From: Ahaetulla prasina
Lineage: Eukaryota > Chordata > Lepidosauria > Squamata > Colubridae
Length of the DNA: 64,000 nucleotides
Reading direction: 5' to 3'
Assembly (NCBI RefSeq): GCF_028640845.1
Contig: NC_080548.1
Coordinates: 7,062,314 to 7,126,313 of the forward strand
Below the pieces are notes generated by a model that had not been told where the DNA came from, did no database searches, and was given only the letters and a program-made list of their open reading frames with translations. Shown here piece by piece: positions 21,987 through 31,789 of this stretch (its first letter is position 1; every line of letters begins with the position of its first letter). Both the position numbers and the translations under genes were made by a program.

Positions 21987-24670
21987 AAGCTTGTAAAAAC
22001 CTTCTCTCATCTCTTTTTCAGCTTGTGGTTGGGGGAAAATAGTTATTATATAAGCAATGAAACATGACTATTCAGTGCTCTGCTCTTGCCTTTCTGTCTT
22101 GGCAGACATGTTTGATAAAAGCAAATCTGGTCGGATCGACCTCTATGGGTTTTCGGCCCTGTGGCGTTTTATTCAACAGTGGAGGAATTTGTTCCAGCAG
22201 TTTGATCGGGACCATTCAGGAAACATTACTTATAATGAGCTTCACCAAGGTGAGACATTGAGGTTGGGGGTGGCAATGTTCTCCATTGATTTTGATGTCA
22301 CCGTTCAGAAATGAGAAATCCTTTGAGCTCTCTGAGCTTGTTTGTTTTTTGCAGACATTTCATTACCTAATTAGGTAACATAATTTGCACCATTCCCTTC
22401 TAACACTAAAGATGTTACCTAGTTGGGTAATGAAACACCTGCAAGCAACCAGCCTAGCTCAGAAAGCACCGAAGATTCCACACATCCTCTCCAGCAGCCA
22501 GATAAGCAGGGATTAACACCATACAAACAATACTCTGATCAAGGACCTACCAATGGGAAAAATTACACCCTACCAACATTATCAGGGCAAGCCACTGTAT
22601 ATAAACAGAGAGAAAATCCACTCCCTTCTGGCATTGATGATGTTATCTGGTTGGATAATGAAACGTCTGCAAGAAAACAACCAAGCTCAGAAAACACCAA
22701 GGTCCCCACCGTTAAACTCTGAGCTTCTTCTATTAGAAATGAGATTCCCTTTGGGTTAGATTTCTAAGAGTGGTTTTTGCTGGCATTCCAAGGGCAAGTT
22801 CCATTTTTTCCAGCTTCCTCAGCTTGAAATCTCCAAGGCTGGATCTACCATTGGATCAGCCCAGTGTTCTGTAGCTGTTATTGGCCTGGATCAATCCCAA
22901 AAAACTTTACATTATAAAGATGCTATGGTTCAATTTCTGGAGTTTAAAAATCTGTTGACAATCAGCGGATTACCTGGCAATCAAAGTAATACTGAGCTGT
23001 TGAACCAGTCGTTTATGAAAAGACAGCTTCTTCTACCTGTGGTTCATTTGGTCAGAAAGCCATGCCCCTCAGGTGGATGTAGACCAGAGGTCTTCAAACT
23101 TGGCAGTTTTAAGACTTGTGGACTTCAACTCCCAGAATTCTCCAGTCAGCATAGATGTAGACTTTCTTGCAGTAAGGGCTGAGCTTGGAGATTGAGAAAG
23201 AACTGGACTAAAAGGACTGTCAGCTGTAGGCCCACTCCAAGGAAAAGATGGAAAAGGAAGCAAAAATTTGAAAAATCCTTAGTTTCCAATAATTGTTAGG
23301 TTGTTCTTCCGTGTTGGAATGCTTGGCTGATATAAAGATATCAGTCATGCCACTCTGTCACCAATTATTTGAGTCATCAGCATGGTGGATTTTCACAAGG
23401 CATTAACTGTGAGTTATGTGAGAGTTAGTTCTCACTTTGTCAGAGAAATACTGTCTGATACCCAATCTATCCATTTCCAGGCAAGAGACACTTTATTTGT
23501 TTATTCATTTAATAAATTTATATAGCCTCCCATCTACTCAAGACCACCCAGAAATAAAACATAATAAACTATAAAAATCCAGTTCAAAAGAACCAGGCTC
23601 AGGGACTCTAAAAATTACATTATCAAATTATGAAACAGAACTTGCCAGAGTTTGATCAAAATCCCAGACTCGGGATCTAGGAGAAGACCCAGGTATGTCT
23701 TTCCTATCTTCTCAAAGGCTAATAGGGTTGGAATTGTCAGTATCTCAGTGGGGAGGTGCCATAATAGAGAAGCTATGCTTCCTGGAGCCTTACCAGAAAC
23801 ATTGCTTCATTGATAGGACCTGGAGCATGCCCACTTTTGCCAGTTCTAGTGGAGTGGACAGAAACCACTGTCACTCGATTTCATTGAGGGCCGCATTAGG
23901 GTTGTGTTTGACCTGGGGTGGGGGGTGGCCAGTTCGACATCATCCATGTCGGGGGTGCCTGTGGCGGCCCGAATGCTCTTCCAGCGAAAACAGGCTCCCG
24001 AGCTCTGTTTTCAGCTGCAATGGCCTCCTGCAACCCTCTGCCAACAAAAACGGAGCTCTATTTCTGCTGTCAGAGGCACCGCAGGCCAGTCCTTTGCTGT
24101 TTCCCATGGGCCAGATCTAAGCACCCACCCGGGCCCTGAGTTTGGCACCACTGGCCTAGGCAGTCTGACAGTGAGGCTTTCACTGCCCCGCAAAAGAGAG
24201 CTTCATCTGGGCCACTGCATCTTTCAGGCAGAAGAAAGAACTGCCAAAATATGAATATTGATTTCCCTGTAAATAGGGCTCATTTTGATTCATAGCAGTC
24301 ACCAGAATTCTTACTTAATGGCTTCTTAGCTTTTCTGCAATGAATTACTGATTAGGGAAAAAAAATCTTAATACTTGGGAGATTGTTTAATTGGTTTCAA
24401 CCCAGATTCCTCTATTGCAATTCTATTTCTTTCCTTCCAGCTCTTTGCCAAATGGGGTACAACTTGACCCCCCAGTTTTCCCAGCTGCTGGTGTCCCGTT
24501 ATTCACAGAAGGGCTGCACTCCTGGCATCCAGTTGGACCGCTTCATCCAGATCTGCACTCTCCTCCAAACCATGACCGAAGCCTTCCGGGAGAAGGATAC
24601 TGGCATGACAGGCACTGCACGGATCAGCTACGAAGATTTCCTCATGATGTCTGCTACTCGCATGTTGTGA
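13703..24670 (+). CDS. PEF1: Peflin (penta-EF-hand domain protein 1), five exons, 278 aa
   Basis: Peflin is a cytosolic penta-EF-hand protein. From family knowledge, it dimerises with ALG-2 (PDCD6), modulates COPII/ER export and acts as a calcium-dependent co-adaptor of the CUL3-KLHL12 ligase. Coding exons are 13703-13729, 17967-18246, 19728-19883, 22106-22249 and 24441-24670. They total 837 nt, and all junctions keep the frame and have GT..AG ends. Residues 10-103 are a Gly/Pro/Tyr-rich low-complexity tail of GGPYG-type repeats, the hallmark of peflin over ALG-2, sorcin or grancalcin. EF1 loop is 121-132 (D..D.S.Y..E, canonical). EF2 loop is 158-169, with Gly at the last position. EF3 loop is 188-199 (canonical). 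EF4 and EF5 lie in the last exon, ending SATRML. Human peflin is 284 aa, so the length fits. No lesion was seen, and the gene looks functional. Confidence 0.97.
15095..15290 (-). mobile_element. CR1 LINE 3'-end fragment, minus strand
   Basis: It carries the antisense CR1 end AACAGAGTTGGAAGGGACCT followed by AAGGTCTTCTAGTCCAACCC, preceded by AATAATAG. Only the terminal part is present. Confidence 0.75.
15606..16050 (-). mobile_element. BovB (RTE) LINE 3' fragment, minus strand
   Basis: The minus-strand frames read the BovB C-terminus: [31 protein letters not shown] and, in the next frame, [20 protein letters not shown] and [19 protein letters not shown]. Frames are broken between the two. The 3' end abuts a TAATA-rich tract. 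BovB is horizontally spread among squamates and ruminants (family knowledge). Confidence 0.92.
16060..16500 (+). mobile_element. R4/Dong-like LINE 3' fragment in TAA repeats
   Basis: Frames read [37 protein letters not shown] and [17 protein letters not shown]. This is a C-terminal region I associate with restriction-like-endonuclease LINEs (R4/Dong/Rex6 type). The fragment is bracketed by TAATAATAA tracts on both sides. That fits Dong-type elements, which insert into TAA repeats. At least two frameshifts are present. Confidence 0.6.
16504..16932 (+). repeat. Tandem duplication, about 212-bp unit, two copies
   Basis: The segment from the (CAA)n-CAGTTAACC phrase (16504-16715) recurs almost unchanged at 16716-16932. 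Only a handful of differences were seen, including an extra AGTT and GAGAGG for GAAAAG. Each unit starts in (AAC)n, which suggests unequal exchange or slippage between the AAC tracts. Confidence 0.85.
17060..17465 (+). mobile_element. L1-like LINE RT remnant, heavily decayed
   Basis: Broken frames read [20 protein letters not shown], then DQCGFIPN, then IFMGQLKF and DFLAWQ. These follow the order of L1/Tx1-type RT motifs. Many stops and shifts are present. Confidence 0.5.
17967..18246 (+). CDS. PEF1: PEF1 exon 2, Gly/Pro/Tyr-rich
   Basis: 280 nt encoding residues 10-103 (start of codon 103). The acceptor is TTGACAG|GGC and the donor is GGAG|GTGAGT, phase 1. The sequence consists of degenerate nine-residue units around GGPYG, a feature of peflin's N-terminal domain. 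Misplaced starts upstream (17641) would read intron. Confidence 0.95.
18247..19727 (+). other. PEF1: PEF1 intron 2
   Basis: It starts GTGAGTGG and ends CACACAG. It contains a T17 run at about 19274-19290. Around 19400-19560 a related segment with TCCGGTTTCCCC and CTAGCRYGGC phrases is repeated imperfectly. No other element was recognised. Confidence 0.85.
19728..19883 (+). CDS. PEF1: PEF1 exon 3, EF-hand 1
   Basis: 156 nt encoding residues 103-155 (phase 1 to phase 1). It includes [20 protein letters not shown] and the EF1 loop, with Asp at 1 and 3, Ser at 5 and Glu at 12. The donor is ATGA|GTAAGT. Confidence 0.96.
19884..22105 (+). other. PEF1: PEF1 intron 3
   Basis: Mostly unique-looking sequence with an AT-rich tract at 20200-20300 and a C-run at 21147-21156. 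The (CA)n microsatellite lies near its 3' end. The acceptor is CTTGGCAG. Confidence 0.85.
21931..21984 (+). repeat. (CA)n microsatellite, about 27 units
   Basis: An uninterrupted CA run in PEF1 intron 3, likely to be length-polymorphic. Confidence 0.97.
22106..22249 (+). CDS. PEF1: PEF1 exon 4, EF-hands 2 and 3
   Basis: 144 nt encoding residues 155-203. It holds [16 protein letters not shown] (EF2, Gly in the last loop position) and the linker [13 protein letters not shown]. The canonical EF3 loop ([12 protein letters not shown]) follows. The donor is CAAG|GTGAGA. Confidence 0.96.
22354..22390 (-). ncRNA. Hammerhead-like motif, degenerate, minus strand
   Basis: On the minus strand, the stem II sequence GTTACCTAATTAGGTAAT is followed by GAAAT and GTC. 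The 5' core (CUGANGA) is not recognisable. Likely inactive. Confidence 0.4.
22406..22436 (+). ncRNA. Hammerhead-like motif 1 (mutated core)
   Basis: The 5' core is CTAAAGA in place of CTGANGA. Stem II is TTACC/GGTAA around a short loop, and it is followed by the core GAAAC. The expected GTC cleavage site is changed (ACC). Likely inactive. Confidence 0.45.
22634..22670 (+). ncRNA. Hammerhead-like motif 2 (near-canonical)
   Basis: The core TTGATGA (22634-22640) differs from CTGATGA only in the first base. Stem II (TTATC/GATAA) is perfect. GAAAC is at 22660-22664, and the cleavage triplet GTC is at 22665-22667. Flanking CTGGCA and TGCAAG can pair as helix I with one mismatch. The C3-to-U change should impair catalysis. 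Confidence 0.55.
23086..23160. mobile_element. Half-copy of foldback MITE
   Basis: It reads GGTCTTCAAACTTGGCAGTT and then the shared core GTGGACTTCAACTCCCAGAA. The complementary arm is missing after CCAGTCAGCAT. Confidence 0.55.
24441..24670 (+). CDS. PEF1: PEF1 exon 5 (coding part), EF-hands 4 and 5
   Basis: 230 nt encoding residues 203-278 and the TGA stop (24668-24670). It includes [20 protein letters not shown] and [13 protein letters not shown] [12 protein letters not shown]. The protein ends [14 protein letters not shown], matching the peflin C-terminus, where EF5 mediates dimerisation. Confidence 0.96.
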
Positions 24671-25600
24671 AACCTTTCCTTCTGAGAAACAGAGGATGGG
24701 GGCAGCACTGAGGACCCTGCATTGGACTTTCCAGCAAGACAGAAGGAAAGGCCACCTTGTGCACAAGGTGTTGGGGATGAAGGAAATGGAAACCGCCATC
24801 ATTTATTTCTATGAAGCTGATCCCTCAGTTCTACAAATGGACTCTTTGACATTGTTCTGCGGATAGATTTGATTGTTGTGGATTGTTGTTGCTTCGTGTA
24901 ACTCCTAAGGGAAGAAATTGTTCACTCTATTAGATTTCCCCAATGAGGTCCTTCCAGATAACACTGGACTTTAATTCCCAGAATCCTTCAGCCAGATTGG
25001 TTGAAGGTTCTTTTTGAATTGAAATCCAAAATAATCTGGAGACACCAGGTCAGGACAAAGCAGCACTGTGGCCCCTGATACCCTCTTCCCTAGATTTTCT
25101 TCTTTGGCCCCAGGTATAAAATCATATAAACCTTCAATTTAGGATGATCTTCCGGCTTCAGAACAAGTAGCCCAGCATATCAAATAATAGCTCTTTCTTC
25201 TGAATTTGCCACCTGCATGTCGCTATGAATTTACATGGGTCTACCTTGAGCAAAAAGTGCCCCGTAAGGACAGACTTGGGCTTCTATCCCTGATGCCCAT
25301 TTCAAGTCCAGCTCCCAGTTTGCCATTAGGAGGTAACCAGCATTCCACTCACCCATCCTGCCAAAATTTCTTTTTTGAGTGGGACATTCCTGGTTGTCTG
25401 CATCTCCCGGTTATCACTCTTCGCTTCAAAACTATACATCCTCTTGCCAATCATTTACTTAGGTGCTTGTCTTTTTTCTTGCCAATGTTTTGCTTGTAAC
25501 TTTCATGGTGGCCCAAATCATGGTTAAGGATGTGCCAGCCAGAGATTTATGATTTATACTTGAATGCAATGTACAATAAACAATCCCAAGCACTGTGATT
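24671..25600 (+). other. PEF1: PEF1 3' UTR
   Basis: About 0.9 kb of untranslated sequence after the stop. It includes a diverged MITE arm around 24960-25030. The end is placed after the poly(A) signal at 25575 and before a CTTCCTCCTCCTCCTC tract. Confidence 0.65.
25575..25580 (+). terminator. PEF1: Poly(A) signal AATAAA of PEF1
   Basis: This is the first canonical AATAAA noted downstream of the stop codon. It lies in GTACAATAAACAATC and is followed by a T/C-rich tract within 40 bases. Confidence 0.65.
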
Positions 25601-25619
25601 CTTCTCTTCCTCCTCCTCC

Positions 25620-26290
25620 TCTTTCAGTGTAATAAGTTACATAGGGACAGAATGGCACAGCCTAATTTAAAACTCTATTAAAGTTTCTTTGGAAAAAAAA
25701 GGCTGAGATACAGATGTGATAACTAAAACATGGTTAGAAGCTGGAGAACTAATGGAACAAGCATCCGTTTGGTGGGAGGTCTCTAAAGACTTACCAGGTC
25801 AATGTGAATAGAAATCCCATATGGAGAATCATACCTATGTCTCTTCTTAGAAACATACCATCAACTTTGATTTCTGGGGCTTGTGGTGGCAAAAGAGGAA
25901 TTTGGAAGTATTCTGAGAGACAGAAGGAGATCAAAGACTGTTTTGAGTCAAGGGGCAACATATCAGTGTCTTTTCCATGCCTTTGTTCCCATAACCAGTT
26001 CTCTCTATGTTTATTTACGTGCTTATGGCACTTTTACACCACCAACTTGACACAGATTGATCACTTCTCATTTCACAAAGCTACACAAAATCATAAAAAC
26101 GTTATAAAACTAGCCTACTGTAGCCTGCATCCAGTGGACACCTTCCTTACTTCCCATAGTCCTCTCGTACAGCTCAGCTGTTACCTGCCCTCTAAAAGGC
26201 TGTCAAAGGGTACTGTTGAGTATCCAAGGACTAGATTGTTTTCTAATTCGCCCAGTTTGTAATCTTGAAAAGATTGGAGTAAATATTAAA
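25620..26290. other. No gene recognised
   Basis: Plain intergenic sequence. The ORF at 25804-26262 shows no motif, repeated structure or coding-like composition. Confidence 0.4.
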
Positions 26291-26292
26291 AT

Positions 26293-26380
26293 GGAGAAGA
26301 GGGGAGGACAGTATGTTTCTTCAGGTATGCCTCAATTCCGGGCATACCTGAAGAAACATACTGCCTTCCCCTCTTCCCTG
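26293..26380. repeat. Long near-perfect hairpin, about 38-bp arms
   Basis: The left arm (26293-26331, ending CAGTATGTTTCTTCAGGTATGCC over its last part) and the right arm (26340-26379) are complementary with about 3 mismatches around an 8-base loop, TCAATTCC. A right half of the foldback MITE follows at 26380-26432. Confidence 0.85.
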
Positions 26381-27025
26381 GGAGTTGAAATCCAAAAGTC
26401 TTAAAGCTGCCAAATTTGAAGATCTCTGCTTTAAAGTAATACTTTAAACTGCACTGGGGAACCCTCTGGTAGAAAGTGCTGCACCAGTGGTGGGCTGCTG
26501 CCAGTCAAGCCGCGCGCATACGTGCAAGCCACGTGCTCACATTTTTGGTGCTGGGCGAATCAGTTGTTAATTCATGCGCCACCCCTTCTGTGTGGCACCC
26601 TCAATACCAGTGTTATATGGCCCTGGCAGTTCTAAGACACCAGCAGGACAGCTACTACATTCTGCATCAGTGGAAGTTTGACTTCGACGAGAATACAATT
26701 CATCAAAATGCCTCTCACTAATTTTTAAAAGATTTCCAGTGTAGAACTGGTTGCACACTATACCAAAGTTTGTTTTTACTGGTGGTGTTGAATAAGGTTG
26801 AGTTGAAAGCAAAATATCCATGGTTTATAGTTGAATGAATTCAACATGCCACGGGGAAACCCAATTAATTATAGTTTACTGCGGAGTATGAACTTATCTA
26901 AGGACCTCTAAGGTTCTTCGAAGGGGCATCATTTTAAGGGGAAATTTCTTATTGATTCAGGAGAACATAGTATATTTTACCTGTCTCTAATTCTTGGATT
27001 GATTAATTAATTAATTAATTCTTGG

Positions 27026-27377
27026 GATGCGGTGGCTCAGTGGCTAAAACTCTGAGCTTGTCGATCGAAAGCTCAGCAGTTCAGCGGTTCGAATCCCTAG
27101 TGCCGTGTAACATGGTGAGCTCCCATTACTTGTCCCAGCTTCTGCCAACCTAGCAGTTTGAAAGCATGTAAATAATGCAAGTAGAAAAATAGGGACCACC
27201 TTTGGTGGGAAGGTAACAGCATTCCGTGTGCCTTTGGCATTTAGTCATGCCGGCCACATGACCACAGAGACGTCTTTGGACAGCGCTGGCTCTTCGGCTT
27301 TGAAACGGAAATGAGTGCCGCCCCCTAGAGTCGGGAACAACTAGCACATATGTGCGTGGGGAACCTTTAGCTTTACC
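27026..27377 (+). mobile_element. tRNA-derived squamate SINE, about 352 bp
   Basis: The head GCGGTGGCTCAGTGGCTAA (A box) and GGTTCGAATCC (B box, about 27083) look like a tRNA. The body contains TGCCGGCCACATGACCAC and GGAACAACTAGCACATATGT, ending CTTTAGCTTTACC. An 11-bp match TTAATTCTTGG flanks it (27015-27025 and 27378-27388). The locality is TTAA-rich, but the match fits a target-site duplication. Its pol III promoter boxes look intact. Confidence 0.85.
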
Positions 27378-27382
27378 TTAAT

Positions 27383-28383
27383 TCTTGGATCTGTCAAGTT
27401 TCACATTCCTGGTTGAGGCTGAGACTCCTGTATTCTCCAAGCAAGGACACACCATGATTTTCTCCTCCCATTATTTGTGGGAAAACAATACTGTTTCACA
27501 CACAAAAAAAGCAATTTTTCCAGATTTGAAACAATTGTGTCATTCTCCCCCATTAAAAGGCATAATTTAAGCTTTCATCTGAAAAGGTATGATTTCAAAG
27601 ATTTGATTTTATGAATGAAGACGGGATGCTTATCAAGCTACATCATCGGACTGATTTGATGTTAGGGTCATATGCTGTTCCAAACCAGCCAATCAGGATA
27701 GAGTGGGGGTGGGATTCAAGAAAGCCAAGATGGCAGATATGGTCCCAGTCGCCATCTTGACTTTCTTCACCCCTTTTCAGATACCTCTGCTGCCAGATTG
27801 TGACTTGTTGAAAAGAAGACTTTTAAAAATATTTGTCTCTGTATTTGAAATATTTATTCGCAACCGTAAATTAAACCGTAAATTTTAAATGTAAAATACA
27901 TTTAAAATTGCAGCAATTATATCAGTTCAATACATTCTCTCTAACATTGACAACACTATTTGTCAGAGTGTATTTTTGTATCTTCCTTGCAGTCATTGCA
28001 AACAATGCAACGTTTTATTACATGTTCATCTTCAATAGAAAACAAAAAAGAAAAAAAAATTCTCTCTAGTAAACTAGATTGATTTCCTTGGATTAACAAG
28101 GGCATAATGAATCTAAATTGCTGATAAAGTTTGCAATATGGGTCAAATCTTCCACCTGTACGTTATTACAAATGCAAGGACAATGTGTGGTTGCTTAATC
28201 CTTTATATCTTCCATCCAAATAGGCAGTTGGCATTGTTAGGAAGTGAAGTTCTGTAAAGGCTTGTCTCAGGCAAGAGGATTTAATTGACACTAAATAGTA
28301 GGACATTCTTTAAAATCCTTCTTTAAAAAGAATTGATGCCACTTAACCAACCTGAGTTTATACACCCACTCTCTATCATAGTG
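27383..28383. other. No gene recognised; AT-rich
   Basis: An inverted AT-rich pair near 27870-27905 (TTTAAATGTA/TACATTTAAA) is the only visible structure. It may be old retroposon sequence, but I cannot name it. Confidence 0.35.
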
Positions 28384-28525
28384 CAGATAATCCTCAGTTT
28401 ATGAGAGCCAGTTGCCAAGCCACCATATTTTGATCACGTGACTATGGCAATGCTGCAAAAGGCATGTGAAAAATAGTCATAAATCACTTTTTAGTGCCCT
28501 TGTAAATTTGAGCTGTCATTAAAGG
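28384..28525. mobile_element. Squamate MITE (CAGGTAGTCCTC type), fragment
   Basis: It has GCAGATAATCCTCAGTTTAT, then AGTTGCCAAGC, TTTTGATCACGTGACTATGG and AGTCATAAATCACTTTTT, in family order. The middle and right end are lost. Confidence 0.6.
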
Positions 28526-28529
28526 AACA

Positions 28530-30690
28530 AATTGATATTTTTCTCTGTTCATTTTTCCTTCCCTTTTTTGGTATGTGTTTGGCTTTTTTGTTTGTTTTCA
28601 TTTATTGTTACATAAATGTTTTGTTTGATTTTCATTTATTATTACACATATGGTACTCTGTAAACTTGATTGAGCTACTTTGATTTAGAAAGTTGTATAA
28701 AAATAGATTAAATTATAGCAGCCTGAAGTGTTGCAAATCATGGTTTGTCATTTAGGTTCTTTGAACAAACTCAGATTTATTTGATAACCGTGACATATTA
28801 TGCTGTGTGGACAGAATCTATGAGCTGCGAAGGAACCAATGGATGTCTTTATCTGAGGATAGCCTCATCATGTTTCTCATCATTTTAAGCATCTGGTTAC
28901 ATTTCTGATAAATAATAAAGTTAAGAATCTGTTTTGGCAGCAAACGAAAGTACACATGAAAACTGATTGCTCTCAGAAATGAACTTCACCTCTGCTTCAA
29001 TCAGTTGCTCATGTTTTGTATTCCTTTTCTTGTCTGAAGGGTCAGGTTCACGCAAGAGAGGAACCAAAAGCAAACCCCATTCTAACTTCATGCAGTGCCT
29101 CAAGCCATCCTGGCTTGGGAAGGATGCTACTTTTAAAACTCTACTCCAGAAAGTCTGCAGGTGATCGATGATAAGCTTGTTCAAATGATGAGAATGGGCA
29201 CCCTCTTCAGACGTCAGATCCACTCCTGGTTTGACATAATTGTGAATGTAACATGGAGATCTCAGATAAGAGTCCATAGAAAATAGACTGGGAAGATCTG
29301 TCAGTCTAATTTCTTTGGCATGGAGGTGGGAAGGTTTGGTTTTAAACGTTGCGACCTTGAAATCCCGTGTCTCTCATTTTATTGAAACCCTCCACTTTTG
29401 CTTCTCTGATTCATTCTGCTTTTGCTCTCCGACTGCTCTCCGAGAGAAATCTGAAAATGGATATTTTCCCAACTATATTCTTTAGTCACATCATCCACAA
29501 GACAAAATGCAATTTGGTTCCTCTGGATTCATTTGGGTGGGATCCTGCTTTCTGGGTAAATTTCCTGATTCTCAAGGTTTGGAAATATAACCTCATCCTC
29601 ACCTGAACCTCAAGAGAGACATCTATTGTTGTTCATTATAGACCTAGCAAACTGGATGGACAAAAGAGAAAGGATTTTGTATAAACAGTTCCCTATGTCT
29701 GATGGGAATCAAGACCAGCAGTATTCATAATACCTATCTCAAGACTATAAAGTAGAAATTACTGCTTACAATAGGGCTACAATACAACCCTGTCCTTAAT
29801 ACCAAGCCTACTCCTCTCCTCTCCTCTCCTCTCCTCTCCGAACAATTCCTTATTTTTCGTTTGTTCAGCTTCTTACCCCCCGAGATGTATTTTGATATTA
29901 CTTTTCAGAATATTAATAGAAAACACACCTCTCTCTCTTTCCATGTGTGTTTTAAACAGCTTGTTTTGTTTTCAGTTAGGCACCAGCATGTTTTTGATTT
30001 AAATTGTTATGACTAAATGGTCTGGAGACTTGAAACCAGCACTGTGGAATTTTAAAAGGAAATTCCAAAACAACTTGAACACTAAGGAGGAACAAAAAGC
30101 AAATGCATGAAAAAATGGAGTTAAAAATATCAGGGCAGGCAGGACTCCCCAAAAATAGACACAATTTCCTCTTTGGCATAGTCTCAAAACATCCCAGAGT
30201 TAAGATATTTCTCAACACTTTTTTTTAAAAAAAATAACGTTGATTTATAATTGCAGCCAATAGAGTAAATCTGTACTCAGTTGTACTGAGAACAAAAGCT
30301 ATTCAGAAGTAGGGAGATGCAGCATTCCCCCTTCACCTTAGGAAGTTAATTGTCACAGCGTGTTCTGTGAAGAAATTAAATTCAACAGTAGACCATAGAG
30401 TTTGCATGCAAAGTATTCCTCTGTCTGATTCTGGCAAGGCTGTTTTTAGCCTTAGAAGCTTCCTTCTAAACAGGATATACTGAGTAGGATGGATCAGTGA
30501 ATTAACCTTCATAGAAGGCAATCTTACCTGGTTTGTAAAAAAGGCCACCACCTATTTGGCAAAGGTCATTACTCTGCAAGGAACCATATGCATGCATACC
30601 AAGGGATTCAAATCATGGTCAGGAAAGACTTCTGCTCAGAATAGACACGGGATGTGCAGCTTCAGCTTGGAGAGCTGGTTCATGATTTAA
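28530..30690. other. No gene recognised
   Basis: About 2.2 kb of AT-rich intergenic DNA. It contains a (CTCCT)n tract at 29811-29839 and an A/T-run near 30218-30235. ORFs here (for example 28921-29277) lack splice signals or family motifs. Confidence 0.4.
29811..29839 (+). repeat. (CTCCT)n microsatellite
   Basis: Five to six CTCCT units in a row. Confidence 0.9.
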
Positions 30691-30739
30691 TGAGCCCGAT
30701 GCTGGCTGGAGAATTCTGGGAGTTGAAGTTCAGTTCAGT

Positions 30740-31375
30740 GGTGAGAACAGTAAAGTCCTGCACCTCGAGAGGAAAAATCAAATGCATAGTTATAGAATAG
30801 GCAGTACTTGGCTCAATGGTAGTAGCTATGAGAGGGATCTAGGTGTCTTAGTGGACCGCCATGGAAGTATGAGCCAGCAGTGTGCTGTGGCTGCCAAAAG
30901 AGCCAATGCAATCCTAGGTTGCTTTAATAAAGAAATAGTATCAAAACCATGAGAAGTGATGGTGCCACTTTATTCTTCACTAGTGAAGCCACACTTGGAG
31001 TACTGCATCCATTTCTGGTCACCACGATACAAAAAAGATGCTAAGACTCCAGAAAGAGTACAGAGAAGAATTAAGGGTGTTATAACTGCCTTACAGTAAA
31101 TGTGGGGCTGCCACAGATAGAAGGGGGTTGACTTATTCTCCAAAGCTTCTAAGGGTAGGACAAGAAGCAATGGATGGAAGCTCATTAAAGAGAGATCCAA
31201 CATGCAATTAAGAAGAAATTTTCTGACAGTGAACAGTTGTGGATGATCTGTACTGAAGGTTCTTAAGAAAAGATTGGACAGCCATTTGTTCAAGATGAGA
31301 TAAGGTCTCCTGTCAGAGATAGGAAGTTGGACTAGAAGACATTCCAAGGTACCTTCCAATCCTATGATTAGATTC
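30740..31375 (+). mobile_element. CR1 LINE 3' fragment, plus strand
   Basis: Broken frames read YERDLGVLVDRHGSM, AILGCFNKEIVSK and [13 protein letters not shown]. The 3' end has GGAAGTTGGACTAGAAGACA and CCTTCCAATCCTATGATTAG. The next LTR element starts right at the end of its tail. Confidence 0.85.
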
Positions 31376-31379
31376 TGTC

Positions 31380-31659
31380 TATTATGTCCAGATGGCAAGC
31401 ACATGTAGACAACAGAGCAGCAGATTGGTGCATTTGCCAACAAGCAGCCGGCGGGAAATCAGCGGCTCCTGATTGGCCCAGCCACTGACAGCTCAGTATA
31501 AAAGAGCTGTCAGTGCCTCAAAAAACCCGCTCGCTCGCTCTCCAAGGTTGTTAGCTACACCGAGCAAGTCAATCATTATCCTCTCTTGTTAGAAATAAAG
31601 CGTTGTAAACCTTTACCCTGTCTCGCCTCTTTCTTATGCCTTGTTCCAAGAATAGAACA
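31380..31659 (+). repeat. 5' LTR of second Ty3-type element (280 bp)
   Basis: It aligns to 33647-33908 with substitutions and two small length differences. The expected TG start has decayed to TA. It has TATA-like CAGTATAAAAGAG near 31494 and AATAAA near 31594. It ends AGAACA. Confidence 0.8.
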
Positions 31660-31661
31660 AC

Positions 31662-31680
31662 TGGCGACAAAGGTGGGATT
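31662..31680 (+). promoter_or_regulatory. Primer binding site, diverged tRNA-Ser(GCT) type
   Basis: It reads TGGCGACAAAGGTGGGATT. This matches the site of the other Ty3-type element at 16 of 19 positions and lies two bases after the LTR. Confidence 0.75.
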
Positions 31681-31789
31681 ACCTTGAGGTGGCAGGTCGA
31701 GCTGAGCCACTTAAAAAAAGAACTGAAGCATTGAGCTAGTCACGGTGACGAGATGTTGCAATCCTAAGAGACAGGCGCTGGTTCACAGA

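Larger units (their letters stand above)
22313..22725. mobile_element. Penelope-like element terminal repeats, inverted + direct + direct
   Basis: Three copies of one module are present: one on the minus strand (about 22318-22395) and two in tandem on the plus strand (from about 22400 and 22628). Each shows TTAYC..GRTAATGAAA followed by a TGCAAG or TGCAA block and a CTCAGAAA block. This arrangement is typical of 5'-truncated Penelope-like retroelements. No RT/GIY-YIG coding sequence remains. Confidence 0.65.
22250..24440 (+). other. PEF1: PEF1 intron 4
   Basis: It contains the Penelope-like/hammerhead repeats (22313-22725), a MITE half-copy (about 23086-23160) and, near 23490-23600, an AT-rich stretch resembling an antisense LINE or SINE tail. 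Nothing else was recognised at 23610-24430. The acceptor is CTTCCAG. Confidence 0.85.

Noticed and set aside
22423..22722. 99-residue ORF with two related halves, looking like a small repeat protein in intron 4
   Set aside because: The two halves are the tandem Penelope-like terminal repeats. There is no splice evidence and the frame is incidental.
27026..27110. Possible tRNA gene (A box, B box GGTTCGAATCC)
   Set aside because: There is no acceptor-stem pairing or CCA-proximal end, and the sequence continues into a known type of SINE body with a flanking duplication.
28921..29277. 118-residue minus-strand ORF, considered as a host exon
   Set aside because: It has no splice signals at suitable places, no recognisable domain and no coding-like periodicity that I could see.
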